Assembly: GCA_020152595.1 (NCBI GenBank)
Contig: JAIGNY010002998.1
Location: 186,001 to 250,000, forward strand
From: Chiridota heheva
Lineage: Eukaryota; Echinodermata; Holothuroidea; Apodida; Chiridotidae
Direction: 5' to 3'
Length of the DNA stretch: 64,000 nt
The stretch's first letter is position 1. Each line of letters begins with the position of its first letter. The position numbers and the translations under genes were made by a program. This document shows, piece by piece, positions 23,205 through 34,669 of the stretch. The notes beneath the pieces were generated by a model. The model was not told the origin of the DNA. It saw only the letters and a program-made list of their open reading frames with translations, and made no database searches.

Positions 23205-23565
23205 TTCCCTTACAGAAAAACTTGCTTGCAGCAAACTTGCGACAAGGTAACAATTTTTAACTTGCGCAAACTTGCTGCAACCTTGCCCAAATTTGCTGCA
23301 GCCTTGCAAAACATTGCAGCAAGCTAGTATTTGGGACAAACTAACATTAGCTTGTGCAAGCTAGCAAAAAATATTTTTCAGCTTGTGCAAGCTTGCAGAA
23401 AGTTTTTGCAAGCTTGCGGAAAGGTTTTTGCTAGCTTGCGCAAGCTAACAAGTTTGCATTTGTTGCAAATACTATCTTGCTGCAAGCTTACCACAAGGTT
23501 GCAGCTGTTTGTGCAAGCTAAAAATTGTTAGCTTATTGCAAGCTTGCGGCAACCTAGATTTTGAA
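23205..23565. mobile_element. Foldback element G, copy 1 (GCAAGCTTGC-rich)
   Basis: Dense in gcaagcttgc-type palindromes. The left half (acaaggtaacaatttttaac, ttgctgcaaccttgc, gcaagctagtattt) and the reverse complement of the right half (agctaacaatttttagcttg, gctgcaaccttgtgg, agcaagatagtattt) align over roughly 150 bp, so the whole folds on itself. A shorter copy lies at 44598-44790. Confidence 0.65.
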
Positions 23566-23624
23566 ACTCTACTTAAATATTGTACAAAATTTTTGAGGAT
23601 CCTCTCAACCATTTTTCGTTATTA

Positions 23625-24045
23625 TGGAAAAACGATATTGATCATTACACTTTATCGATATATCGCCTGAAAAATATCGATATTATCAAAATATCGATAT
23701 GCAAATTATATGACGTCATACTTTAATCATAGTTACTGTTCTGTGCAAGGTCGTCTCATCTCAGCACAAAAAAAGTCAAATGAAATTTTTTGTGTAAATT
23801 AACAGAAATTATTACAAAATATGTACATTAATCATAAACATTCAATATGCTTAAAAATATCTGTTTACATGGTTTCTTTCCATTTTGGTCCTTGTATTAC
23901 ATGTATACCTGCGAGCCTTAACACAATATTAAGGGTCATATCGATAAATCAATAAATCGATATGAACCTTTATATGAACCTTTAACTCAATGTCCGCCAT
24001 ATCGATATGGGTCAATATCAAAATATTGATATATCACCCAAACTT
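23625..24045. repeat. TATCGATA-rich inverted repeat block
   Basis: Clusters of atcgatat/atatcgat words occur at both ends (23625-23705 and 23935-24040) with a plainer middle. The two ends are loosely inverted (tatcgatatatcgcc versus ggtgatatatc). Possibly a degraded MITE; class unknown. Confidence 0.4.
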
Positions 24046-24288
24046 GATTATGGATAACATAACAACAAAAAAATAACAAAACAAAACTGTATATATGTAT
24101 CAAAGGTTGGAATAAAGTTGGAACAACAAAATCTTAAGCTGGCAACTCCTTTTTTCCTGGCATGGTATACCCATGCCACAGCCTTAAATACCCACATAAT
24201 AAATACATAGAAGATTATGCTACAAATGCAATTAAGAAGGATACACTGCAGATGGACATTACCATAGTTAACATCACACATCACAGTT

Positions 24289-24693
24289 CAGACCCCTAGC
24301 TCAAGAGGGGCAGGGTGCTAGTCTTGTTAAGGGGCACATTAATGCATGTGCGAAGCGCTGCGTCTCTTTGCTATTGAGTCCAGGGGCCCCCTTAAGGCTC
24401 AATCCCATGGTGAAGAAGCTCTGGGATTTAAGCTATAATCATACCTCAGAATAAAACTTTTCTGACTGATAAGGACCAGTCATGAGCCAAACAGGACAAT
24501 TGCTTACTATGCTGTCATTGTGTGTTCTGTATCCATGTAAGGTATTTCAATTATGAGGTTAATCAAGATGAATAAGTTTAAAAAAACTAAACACTTTTCA
24601 TATGAAGGGCAGGGCGGACTCACAGAGGGGCAGGGTGAGCCTACGGAGGGGCAGGGCAGGCCTTCCCTGTGAAACAGCAAAGCTAGGGATCTG
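24289..24693. mobile_element. TIR element family F, copy 1
   Basis: A 405-bp element with 13-bp inverted ends CAGACCCCTAGCT / AGCTAGGGATCTG, flanked by a direct cagtt on each side (24284-24288 and 24694-24698). A related sequence at about 27235-27310 runs across this point without the insert, supporting a real insertion. The right part holds a short gaggggcagggYgg repeat. Ends beginning CAG resemble hAT-type termini, but the 5-bp duplication is shorter than the usual 8, so the class is open. A second copy lies at 32958. Confidence 0.8.
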
Positions 24694-24699
24694 CAGTTG

Positions 24700-25490
24700 A
24701 TGAAGTAATATCTACCTCAAATTTAACCTTGAGGAGAAACAGACATTGCATCAGAGCATTACATGAAGTCAAGGGAAACCTCTTTCATAAAAATTTACTC
24801 CTATTAAATTTAAGCTTCTGCAGAAGGTTTATAGACCTTTTAAAACTTAGTTTAGCCGAACGTGATATCTTCAGCACTTTGACCAATAAACTGCTGGGGG
24901 AACGATTCCTTTGTTTCCCAACAAATGAAAAAATTATAAGCAGCTATACATGGAGGCGTACCACTTTTATGTATAACGCACGTATGATACGAGGGCCTGA
25001 AAACATTTTTTCATACGCGTGGTCTCATATTGTGCGTGAATTGTGCAGACGGTCAAGATTCCCCCAGTATAAGGCTTGAAAACTTACTCGCCAACTATAA
25101 ATCAAAATTTGGTTGTGAGCCGTCAACTTTTAGATGTTCTGCTGTTTTTACGTACGTACGGTCATGAAGTCAGGCCCAGAAAATCGGCAATACAGAGGCA
25201 TACTACTAAAGTAGCATGAAAATTTTAAAATTTCAGCTATTAGTGTTGGCGAGGAGTTAAAAATACTTGGTGAATAGAAGTAATGGTTTCATTGTATTTA
25301 CTCGCCAAGTTGCATAAATGTTTGTCGAGTGACTTTTTTTTTTTGAAGGGGACTTTTCAACCCTGCCCGTACTTGATTGGTCAATAAGATTCCCTCAGTA
25401 TAAGATTGGTCCACTATGAACACATGAATCTCGGCCATGTGACATTATTTAAATTAGTTTTCCAGAAACTGCCGATTCAGATTTGAGAAG
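24700..25490. other. Unannotated DNA
   Basis: No gene supported. A 116-aa plus-strand frame (24729-25079) has no recognised domain. Two ccctcagtataag/cccccagtataag words near 25056 and 25391 may mark a small repeat. Confidence 0.4.
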
Positions 25491-25492
25491 GT

Positions 25493-25808
25493 CTATAGAT
25501 GCTGATGGATTCCAGTGGGATTTTCATTATGAATTTTATGGTTTACCAAAGATTAAACACCAGTGAGTTTTCAATACCTACACAAATTGTATTGTAGAGA
25601 CAGCCCAAATTATTTATAGATGACAATAAAAAACAGAAGGGGAGGGGGCTCCATAATCCTGAGAGTGTGGTCTAAAGATGCTAACAAATCTTTGAATTTT
25701 CAGAAATGCATTTTTACTTTCTGATTTATGGTTTACTAAAGCAGACTGATGAGTTTTCAGTAAATACAAAACTTTTAAAGACAGCTCAAAATCTTATATT
25801 TCTTTTTA
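25493..25808 (+). repeat. Diverged tandem duplication, period about 178 bp
   Basis: tctatagatgctgatgg at 25493 is matched by tctaaagatgctaac at 25671. Both are followed by atttatggttta(c/a)taaag or similar, gatgagttttca and agacagc(c/t)c. Two old tandem units, origin unknown. Confidence 0.6.
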
Positions 25809-26305
25809 AGTTTGCTTCTTATCTTTTTTTTTCTTTTTTTTAGTTTCAGTCATTTAAAATGATCTGAAATTTAGTCCTCCAAGTTTGGGATTGGGAGTAA
25901 TACTAAGATTCAAAACAAATTTGACAACTTTTGTGTTTCAAAGACTAATGCAGATGCATAGGGATTTACATAAGGATAGAATCTGAGTATCTCAGCTGCT
26001 GCAACCTGTCACTTAAAACAAATGCAGAATTTTGATGATAGTCTCTCATATGCTTTCCCGGCATTTAGACCGTCTATATTTACGATTTTACAGGTTCAGA
26101 GTGAAATGTAATATTTTAAGAAGGAATCTGATGCATGAGATGAGGTCAATGTGAAGTTCTTTAAAGTTCTAGTGAACCCTGGCAAATTCATGTTAAGTAT
26201 AAAAACAGCATCGCAGTCTCTAAGTGTTGTACTATGTTCAATCTCAATCAATGATAATTTCCTGGGCATTTTTAAAGTTTATTTTCATCACAATGCATGT
26301 CATTA

Positions 26306-26759
26306 AAGATTTAGTTCAGGGGTCAATCAAGTCCATCTAATGTGAAAGAGGACTTCAAAACAAACTAAATGGTGAAAGAAGCATCCACAAATCCTATTCC
26401 ATTAAGGAAATATTTAAGTTTAAAGTTTGGTATCATTTGTGTAGAACCGACTGATATCAGACTACTTGTGATGTCACAGCCTCAGTTTCCTCAAAGTCTT
26501 TATGCATTCTATCATATTTTGTCCAGCGATCTTGTGGCTTAAAAACCAGTGGATAAGTCAGGAAAATAGAAAAACAGAATCTAGTAAGGATAACTATATT
26601 TTAACACCTGAAGAAAGTTTGAGGAAAAATGATTTAAATGGTACAAAATAATAAAGAGTAAAACAGAATAAGACTTTTGAATGCTTTCTTCACTATTTTG
26701 CTTCTTTTTAAGTCCTCTTTCATAGAAGATGGACATGCTTGACCCGTGAACTAATCCTT
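26306..26759. mobile_element. MITE family B, copy 3
   Basis: A 454-bp copy with TA at both edges, ends AAGATTTAGTTCAGGGGTC and GAACTAATCCTT. It is shorter than copies 1 and 2, with a deletion after the aagaaagtttgaggaaaaat block, so the loop side is reduced. Confidence 0.92.
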
Positions 26760-27219
26760 TAATACACAAAAAATCTAATGCATAATTTCATGCCCACTAA
26801 CTCACATAAATAGTCCTAATAATCTCTTAAAATGAGGGAATCTCGACCCAAACATTTTGTTACTATTTCAAATCAAGAATACAAAATTTAGGAAGTGGGA
26901 ATAAAAGTCATCCCGCTTTTGTTATTTAGACAATTACTTTTCAATTTCAAAATTAAATTAAGAATACAAGTTTTCTTTTAATTCCTCTCTCAGCAAAATA
27001 GAATTTTGTTGTTCCAACTTAAAATGAAATAAAATATTATCTTCACCATTCTCTCAAAGAAAACCTTGTGCAGTTGTTTTTATACTGCTCTTTTCAAATC
27101 ATGATGTAAGATGCTGTTTAATTTAACTGACAGTTTCATTCTTCCAGACATGATATATCCATTTCTGGTGATTAAATATCGACATTGCAGAGTTATGGTA
27201 CAACAACAAATGATCTACT

Positions 27220-27310
27220 ATGGATGGAAATTACTCTCCGTGTTAGCATCACATATCACAATTAATAAACTGTGATCTACCTCAAATTTCAGTTTGAGAA
27301 AGCAGTCAAT
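27220..27310 (+). repeat. Empty-site paralogue of the family F insertion
   Basis: The order gatgga..atta, agcatcacatatcacaatt, ctacctcaaatttcagtttgag matches 24250-24288 joined directly to 24699-24740, without the 405-bp element. Confidence 0.65.
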
Positions 27311-27324
27311 CAGATATAGCACAG

Positions 27325-27490
27325 CATAGCAAGGTTTAACGTCCCGAAAGCATCCATGTGCTGGACATTATATCAAGACGGCCACGGCCTTTGATAACCA
27401 GTTGTGAACTCACTGGTTGCAGACCCACTGGGATACAAACCCGGGACGTGCGGGTGAGAGGACAAAGCACTTAACACTACACCATATGAA
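27325..27490 (-). mobile_element. tRNA-derived SINE, family S2 (minus strand)
   Basis: On the minus strand the element starts atggtgtagtgttaagtgc (A-box region), followed by a B-box-like cgggtttgtatcccag, and ends with gggacgttaaacctt. This layout is typical of metazoan tRNA SINEs. It is distinct from the S1 SINE at 18.6 kb. Confidence 0.7.
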
Positions 27491-27505
27491 GAGAGAAACA
27501 TATTA

Positions 27506-28061
27506 AAGGAATACTACAGTGAATTTTTCATTTTCATATGTTATAGAAGATTATTAAAGAAACAAATTGGTGTAAAAACCATGTTGATATCTTATTTCAT
27601 TACAAAGTAACTGAATTTCAAAGATTTCAAAACTGTTAAAAACTGACCTCGCTGTGTAAAGTGTGATGTCATAAATGCAGATACAAGACAATTTTCATGT
27701 ATTTCTTTGAAAACTAATTGACTTTATAATTAGAAACATTTTCTATTTGATAATTGAGATGGGGTATAACACATACTTTGCAGGAACATTTGCTTTGCCT
27801 ATCTGCTCATGTACCTTGCACTCTAAATAAAAAGAAAAATACATTTTTATTTTATAGAAGTACATAAGAGAATTATCTTGGATCTGCTTTTATGACATCA
27901 CATTTTACACTGTGAGGTCACTTTTCAACACACTCGTGCAATCTTTGAAATGCAACAACTCCTAAACGGAAAAAGACATCAACATGAATTTTACACCAAA
28001 TTGTTTCTTTAAGAGTTCTCTATCAAATACATGAAAATGAAAGTCTACAGGAATATTCCTT
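27506..28061. mobile_element. MITE family A, copy 4
   Basis: A 556-bp element, TA-AAGGAATACTAC ... AGGAATATTCCTT-TA. Inverted arms include aaacaaattggtgtaaaaac and acaccaaattgtttctttaa. Interior arms hold gtgtgatgtcataaatgcag and its complement. Confidence 0.93.
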
Positions 28062-28069
28062 TAAATCGA

Positions 28070-30375
28070 TTGGTATGACAGGTTAGACATAGTTTATCCT
28101 CTTCACAATGACATTTTTATGGCATACAGTAAGTAGCAGCGGATGCTGACAGAACAACACTGTCATAAACAAACATTTTTAAAAGCCTTGTGACGCTGCT
28201 AAAAATGGTTTGATTGCATTTAATAGTGAGTAATGAATTATTTTCATAGGCAGGTGATGGCACAGGCAGAGTGTAGTTGTCCCTCAACAAATTTGGTCTC
28301 CAAATTTGTAGGCTAGGCTAAATTTTTAATAAAGCTTATTTGGTTTCCTTATGACATGGAATTTCCAAGAATATGTATTTGTAAAATTTGCCAAATGTTT
28401 TAATTTCTTTTTCTTCAAATCAATACTCAATTTTTGTCTTCAAAAAATTTGAAAAAAATAAAAGACTTGCTGCACAGTAACCCACAAATATTCAGGAGTC
28501 AGGGTGGTAGTTAGTACAAACGTGGTGCAGGCAAATTGTGAGCAATATAAGCCATATCAAAAAAGCATCATTTTTCTCAATGAGAGTTTATTGTGAAAGG
28601 AAAATAACAAAATGTCACACTATGTTGGGGGAGGGGGCTGTCCCCTGCTCATCCTCAATATTTACAAACCTTGTCCTAGCCACAATGGAATGCAGAATCT
28701 TACATTAAATGAATAAAAAAAGCTAGACAAAGTAAACACTGCAACCCCAAGAAATTAAAGCAGTTTACCATAAGATGTTAATTTACAAATCATTCAAAAC
28801 TCGATTTGGAAAAAAAAATACAACAAACCCTTAACTTCTTATTAGACTTCAAGATTAGAGGTGACTGGTAACGTCTTCAAGATTAGAGGTAACAAATAAC
28901 GTCTATAAACAACTAAATTCCTACATAAAAACCTTTTCCAAGCAAACTATAACCAATTCAATAACAGGCAGGATAATTTTTTCCAGAGCAGAGAGAGACT
29001 CAATTTCAAACTCCAAATACCGAAAACCATCCAATTTTATAAACCGGATGTTAAAAATCCAACGCACCTACTAGCAGAAATCCATCAGATAAATGAAGAT
29101 ACAAATGATATCCAGATACTCTTCATCAAACCTGAAAAGTGCATTACTCCTACAAGCCTGTCATGCTATGATGGTAAACATACAAGTTTAATCCACTTTA
29201 TGCATACACTAAAAGTGATAAAACACTTCAAATATCAAACCAACTTTTAAAAAAAAAAAATCAAATCAATTAAAAACTGGCACAAAAATTGCAGCAGATA
29301 TATATAAACCTTTGATGACTACCAAGCTCCAAAAGTACACACTGTAACCATTTTATCTAATCTCACAAAATCTTCCACCTTTGTTGACCTTGAAAGTTAT
29401 GAAAGAATTGATCAACGAGAGGTGTGCATAGTAATCTCGTTCAGTTATTTAGGCAGAAACTGTCTTCCTAAACAAACAGTAGGAAATAAAAAGTTTGACA
29501 TCCATGCACAAAAAACTACAATATGATAACACAGATCCACTTTATCAGCAACCTAAATAGGTACCACTTTGATGACAAATTAGATTCCAAATTTTTTCCA
29601 AAATAAAAAGCACTTTAATAGCAGAGTACTTCCAAATACAAGTTATGCAGTTTCAACTACAAAATAGCTGATGTTGAAAAGCCCATGAATCAAGTGAATA
29701 GTTGTGCCATGAAAGAAAAGCAATATTAGAAACGGTTGCATGCGAGAAGTATCTCCAACAGACATCAGTGGTGTATCACATGATAAGTGTGATATCTTCG
29801 GGTAAGTTCCACAGAGCGTACGTGTACGAGGCACAGATGTGTGGAGGTACGAATCATCCAACGCTTCGCTCTGGCTCACAATGATTTAATTACATGATTA
29901 CATGGCGCAGGAACGGATCAATGCTGGTATATTTGAATGATTGCGTTGTGATAGGCATCAGGATGGGATTGAATAAGTGCTTTTCACATTAAAATAGTAG
30001 GACATATGTTCAGGAAGAGACTGAAAGGGCCAAATCAGGTATTACGACTGCAAGTTATTTGTCCAGGATGTTTATCAAAAATGATTTACTCTCCTTGTAG
30101 AAGAATACTTTATGCATTGTGCTTTAATTTATCGTTACGCCAATATCTTCCATTTTATTCTAGTAGTAAATAAGTAAATCAATATTAAGGAGCTTTATGA
30201 AACGCTGAATTTACCATCTCAAGGAGGGACATATTTACAATAAAAACAATCTCCAATCTGTGGAAGGGATTTTTTTTTTTATATTTAAATATTTCAATTT
30301 CTTTTGAAATAGAACAAATAAACTTCAGTCTATAAAAACAGTAAGGATGATTAATTATTATGATTAATTATCATT
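28070..30375. other. Large unannotated stretch
   Basis: No gene supported. Small features: a G-rich word near 28630, a short direct repeat of ttcaagattagaggt at about 28850 and 28880, and a poly-T run near 30270. The frames at 29643-29884 on both strands have no recognised domain. Confidence 0.45.
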
Positions 30376-30419
30376 TAAAGGACTGGTTTAGAGGTCAAAC
30401 CAGAATTTAAATTTCCCCC

Positions 30420-30700
30420 AGTTCTGAATAAAGGTATTATGAGAGAAATAATATTTAATGTAGTGAATACATCTTTATATACTTCCTTTTTTTGCAATTT
30501 AATGTACTTTTCATTGCAAATTCACATGGGGGCTGATTTAAGAGCACATATTTACCACATATACTCTTGTTTACTCAAGAAATCTACCCGAGAATTTTTT
30601 TTTATAATTTTTTTTTTCATTTTATTTTTTTATTTAGCGAATTCCCAATTTCCCTGTGGTTATAACCGCCACAACTGTAGATTTTTTTCCAGCTCCAGGT
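30420..30700 (-). repeat. Dispersed repeat J, inverted copy
   Basis: Read on the minus strand, this shows aaaaaaatctacagttgtgg, ataaccacagggaaattgg, gaattcgc and then tgtattcactacatta, the same order as at 3195-3510. It includes T-rich expansions (30597-30640). An AAGGACTGG end after TA lies at 30378, close to this copy. Confidence 0.65.
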
Positions 30701-30739
30701 CAAATGTGTCCATCTTGCATAACATGGCACAATAAGGCA

Positions 30740-31685
30740 CAGAAAAGTGTGAAAAACAACTTCATTATCTTGTTTAAATGCAGGTAATATAAAGTTGTAA
30801 AGATTTAACTTTTTTTCTTTTCTTTTTTGTGTTCAGAAACCACACCCTCACTTTGTTTTAAAAGTTTAATTATCTAGAAAATTAAAATTAAAACTTCAAT
30901 GAATGGAAATGGTTTTTTTGAAAATTTCTTCAGATGGTAAATAAATATGTAGGTTTCTTCACAAAATATGGTTGTAAGGTACAACATCTTTTACATATCT
31001 CTATTTAAATAATATGATCAGTCTCTTAGTAAAACTTATAATTACTCATGTAGAATGGAAAATATCAAACAAACTTACACATACCAGCTACGCAACATTC
31101 TATTCAAAAGCCATGACCTTCCACGATTTCAATTTTGCAAGTATAATTTTTAAGTCATACTCATACTCCATAGGTTTCCTTATTCAAGGACTTGTTTGGA
31201 AACTGTAATTTCTGATAAAAAAATGTTTTGTTTGTTGCTAAAACATATACAAAACTAGAATATTAGCACTCTCTAAAGTGCATACCTCTGACCCCATTGC
31301 AATTTCAACATGCCTAGAATAATTTTAGAGTTCAGTCGATCCCATACCCAATATAATCTACCTCAGAAATCCTAGGCCTACCAAGTTTTCATCTGTAATG
31401 GTCATTTGCATTATGAACAAAACTTATCTTCTGACTGATTTCTTTCAAGGCCATATCATTGTTTTCAGTTTCATTCAGGCTAAGCATTCATTGTTTGAGT
31501 TCCTTCCTGTTAAGACTCACATTCCATCATTTTCCATCATGGCAGAATTCAATTATTTTCATTACTTTGATAGTAGAGACCACTTGATTTTAATTTTCAA
31601 TTGAGTCCAGAAAATTGATTGTTGGATTTCTTTTCATGGCATTAATTCATTGTTTACCACATTCCATTGGTAAGTTTCACCTATG
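30740..31685. other. Unannotated AT-rich DNA
   Basis: No gene or recognisable repeat. Short frames at 31014 and 31398 have no similarity that I recognise. Confidence 0.45.
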
Positions 31686-31689
31686 TCTT

Positions 31690-32650
31690 AATAGACCTTT
31701 CCCTAAACATCCCCACCCCTCGATTTATGCCCTTTCCTTGTACCAAATTTAAACACTTGTTCCTTAAGCAATACTAAAACCACACATCAAATTTAATCCA
31801 AATCTAATCATCAGTTCTTAAGATATTCTAATGACTGACAAAACTTAAAATGTCCCCACCCCTCCATTTGGGCCCTTCCCCTGTTCCAATGTCTCAAATT
31901 TTAATCACTTCTTCCTCTTGTATGAAAGAAGACTTTTCAAAAGAAACAAAAATGGTAAAAAAATCATTCAATAAAAATCTTATTCAGTTAAGGAGATATT
32001 CAAGTTTAAAAGCTCTTGTCTTATCTTTGTAGAAATGACTGGTGTTTTAAGTGTACTATGGAAGCTTGGTGCCCTTATCCTCACATTCTTAACAATTGTT
32101 AATGTATTTGAAAGAAAATTGATTGAACGGTTTTTTTTTTTTTTTTTTTTTTTTTTCTATTTCAATTATAATCCCTCAAACTTTCTTCAGGTGGTAAATT
32201 ATAATTTTCATTATGGGATTCTGTTTTACTGCTTTTCTGATGTATCCAATGATTTTAAGCCACGCAATCGAAGGACAAAATATAATAGAATACATAAAGA
32301 CTTTGAGGAATCTGAGGCAATGACGTCACAACTAGTCTGATTTCAGTCATTTCTACACAAATGACACCAAACTTCAAACGTAAAAATCTCCTTAATGGAA
32401 TAAGATTTTTGAATGCTTTCTTCACCATTTTGTTTCTTTTGAAGTCTTTTTTTAAAAAGGATCAACGTGCTTCACCCCTGGACTAATCATTTAAGCAGTA
32501 ACAAAACCACACCGTGACACGCCAAATTGAATCGAAATTTAATCATCAGTTCTTGATATGTCTTGATGGCAATCAGACAAACAGACAAACAAACAAACAA
32601 ACAGAGGTGAAACATAACCTGTCCAACTTTGTTGGCGGAGGTAAATATAT
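31690..32650 (+). mobile_element. RTE-like LINE 3' end, split by MITE B
   Basis: The right part (32492-32650) has aatttaatcatcagttcttg, then (acaaacag)n, then a tail cataacctgtccaactttgt ... ggcggaggtaaa. This 3' UTR layout is well known from RTE-type LINEs. The left part (31690-31915) contains a second, older version of the same block (taagcaatactaaaaccaca, aatctaatcatcagttctta). No ORF remains. MITE B copy 4 lies between the parts. Confidence 0.65.
31918..32491. mobile_element. MITE family B, copy 4 (left tip missing)
   Basis: The right end GACTAATCATT-TA is intact. On the left the first roughly 38 bp of the arm are absent and similarity starts at tatgaaagaagac. The interior includes a T run at 32131-32157. 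The insertion lies in the RTE-like tail; the sister block at 31772 is uninterrupted (cctTAagcaatac), giving a TA target. Confidence 0.88.
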
Positions 32651-32742
32651 GTTACAAAAGAAATTTGGGAAACAGTTTAAATTATCAGCAAATAAATATC
32701 TCATTAATGTAGTGACCGACAGCTCACAATCACTACCCTTTA

Positions 32743-32957
32743 AGGGACACTAGATCAAAAAGTGGGGGTGCAATTTTCCAGAGACTCACAAATAATCAAC
32801 AAAGCTTTTTGACTCTTGTGGAGAGACACAAAACTTCTCTAACACCAATATTTATATCAAGTAGTTATCTGAGATACATAAACAATAACATATTATCACT
32901 TTAGGAGACAAAACAGGTTAATGAATATTGGAAAATATACCCAAAAAATACCCTCAC
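32743..32957. mobile_element. MITE family C, copy 3 (truncated by family F)
   Basis: The left end is TA followed by agggacactagatcaaaaag. The interior resembles copies 1 and 2, ending aaaaaataccctcac. The expected final arm is missing; family F starts exactly there. Confidence 0.75.
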
Positions 32958-33275
32958 CAGACTCTTAGCTTGATTTAAAAAGGGGCAGGGAAGCTAAATT
33001 TGTTGAGGGGCACATTAATGTGTGTGCAAAGTTTGCGCCTTTTCCGCATGAGGTTCAGGGGCCCCCTTAAGGCTCAAACTCCTGGTGGAGCTCTGGAATT
33101 TTAGCCATAATCGTACCTCGGAATGAAATTATTCTGACTGATATTAAAGACCATTCATGAGCCAAACAGGACAATTTCTTACTATGCTATGATTCTGTGT
33201 TCTCTATCCGTGTAAAGGTATTTCATTTATAAGGTTAATTAAGATTATTAAGTTTCTAAAGAATTAAAAAGAAAA
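32958..33275. mobile_element. TIR element family F, copy 2 (right end lost)
   Basis: Starts CAGACTCTTAGCT, then aggggcaggg, gaggggcacattaatg, caggggcccccttaaggctc, gccaaacaggacaatt, matching copy 1 in the same order. Similarity fades after 33275 without the expected AGCTAGGG... end. Confidence 0.75.
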
Positions 33276-33279
33276 CTGT

Positions 33280-34100
33280 TTGGAATTATCAAAATGCAAT
33301 TCTGTGTTGATGTTCTACTACCAAAAATGTAGCCATATTAGTGAATGTGTTGAGTTGAGAATTGACCAGATATACATCAAAGTATCAACAAATCTTAAAT
33401 TTCACACTCAGTTCTGCAAACCAATCCATCTTCTCCTGCATGGCATCCTAAATTGTTGAACGTACTCCATTATACCCGATCAGTTTCATCAGTTTCCTAC
33501 TTTTAAACAGCATTTAGATGATAATATGATTGTAACACTATAGTGTCAATGTCAATGTGAAATTTTTATCTTTTTAATGTCAAAACCAGTTTTTGATGAG
33601 GGGCCCACGCATTTCTAAGCCTTAGAAAGCATGTATGAAATCTATAAGTAATATAAATCGTCTACTTACAAGAATCTTTTGGGAATATCTAATAAAAGCT
33701 ATTGAACTAATGAAGCTGAAGCCAATTGTTCACTACTTTTATTCCAAACAGAGCATGATGATAATTCTATAGATAACACGCAAAAGGCAAAATTTAAACG
33801 GAGGAAAGTTTTAAAGACATATGCAGAGAAAGTATAAAGATTGAGACTAGAATTGCTGATATTTGGAAATGAAAGAAAATATGAGACACTGGTTTATTTG
33901 GGCCTACAAAGTCTACGTAATTATGATCATGTGACAATTTGACTTTCACAGTATGAGAGGTTTGAAACAAATTTGATGATGTTAACAAAGTAATAGTGAT
34001 CAAAGAATCAGGGCATACACAAGACTGAGTGCATAACTAGGACCTATGTCAGAAGAATTGAGTACTGACTGCCTCTATACTCTATATAGAGAGATTTCAT
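33280..34100. other. Unannotated DNA
   Basis: No gene supported; frames on both strands have no recognisable domain. Confidence 0.45.
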
Positions 34101-34109
34101 CACGTGACT

Positions 34110-34668
34110 TTAACTCATCTGGAAGCCATTTTGCCTGGCAAGCGTCGTTGCGTTTCACGCGTATTCAAACAGCTCAAGTCACATAACACGTACAACAAAC
34201 ATACTGCCTACTAATCTACCTACCAGTTCAGCGATTTGTATTGTTGTTTGCGACGGCAATTTTACTTCATATTTTCCTAACGTTTAATATATTTCACCAG
34301 GTACACGAAGAGTAACTGTTACGTAAACGCCATCCAATTGTTCGTTATACGCAGACAAAGCCTACATACCTGGCATACAGTGCTCACTACAAATCCTATA
34401 CAGAAGTTTGAAACACATTGTGTCGTACAACAGAAACCCATTTCGAACGTCGATCAGGATTAAATGGAAATCGAGAAAACATATCTTTATTCCCTGGCAC
34501 ACGTCTATTAGTGCAACCAACGGCACAGCAAGATTCTGGCATAATTATCTTACAAAATTATCTTATATACCAGCATGCAAGCATTTGTAAGTCTAAATAA
34601 GTGTACAGCAAATGAGCGTTCTCGCCCGACAAATTGGCGATGTAATCAAAGTCACATGACCTCATGAC
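34110..34668. mobile_element. CpG-dense segment, candidate TIR element K
   Basis: This roughly 560-bp segment is clearly richer in CpG than its surroundings (tcgttgcg, cacgcg, gcgacgg, tcgaacgtcgatc, cgttctcgcccgac). Its ends are loosely inverted: cacgtgactttaa with gccattttgcctggcaag on the left, and the complement of tcgcccgacaaattggcg with aaagtcacatgac on the right. A young DNA element would retain CpG, but a CpG island or first exon of an unseen gene is an alternative. Two overlapping 60-aa frames are present without recognised similarity. Confidence 0.45.
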
Positions 34669-34669
34669 G

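Noticed and set aside
24729-25079. 116-aa frame as a host exon
   Set aside because: No recognised domain, no convincing splice signals, and it starts within an older repeat beside family F.
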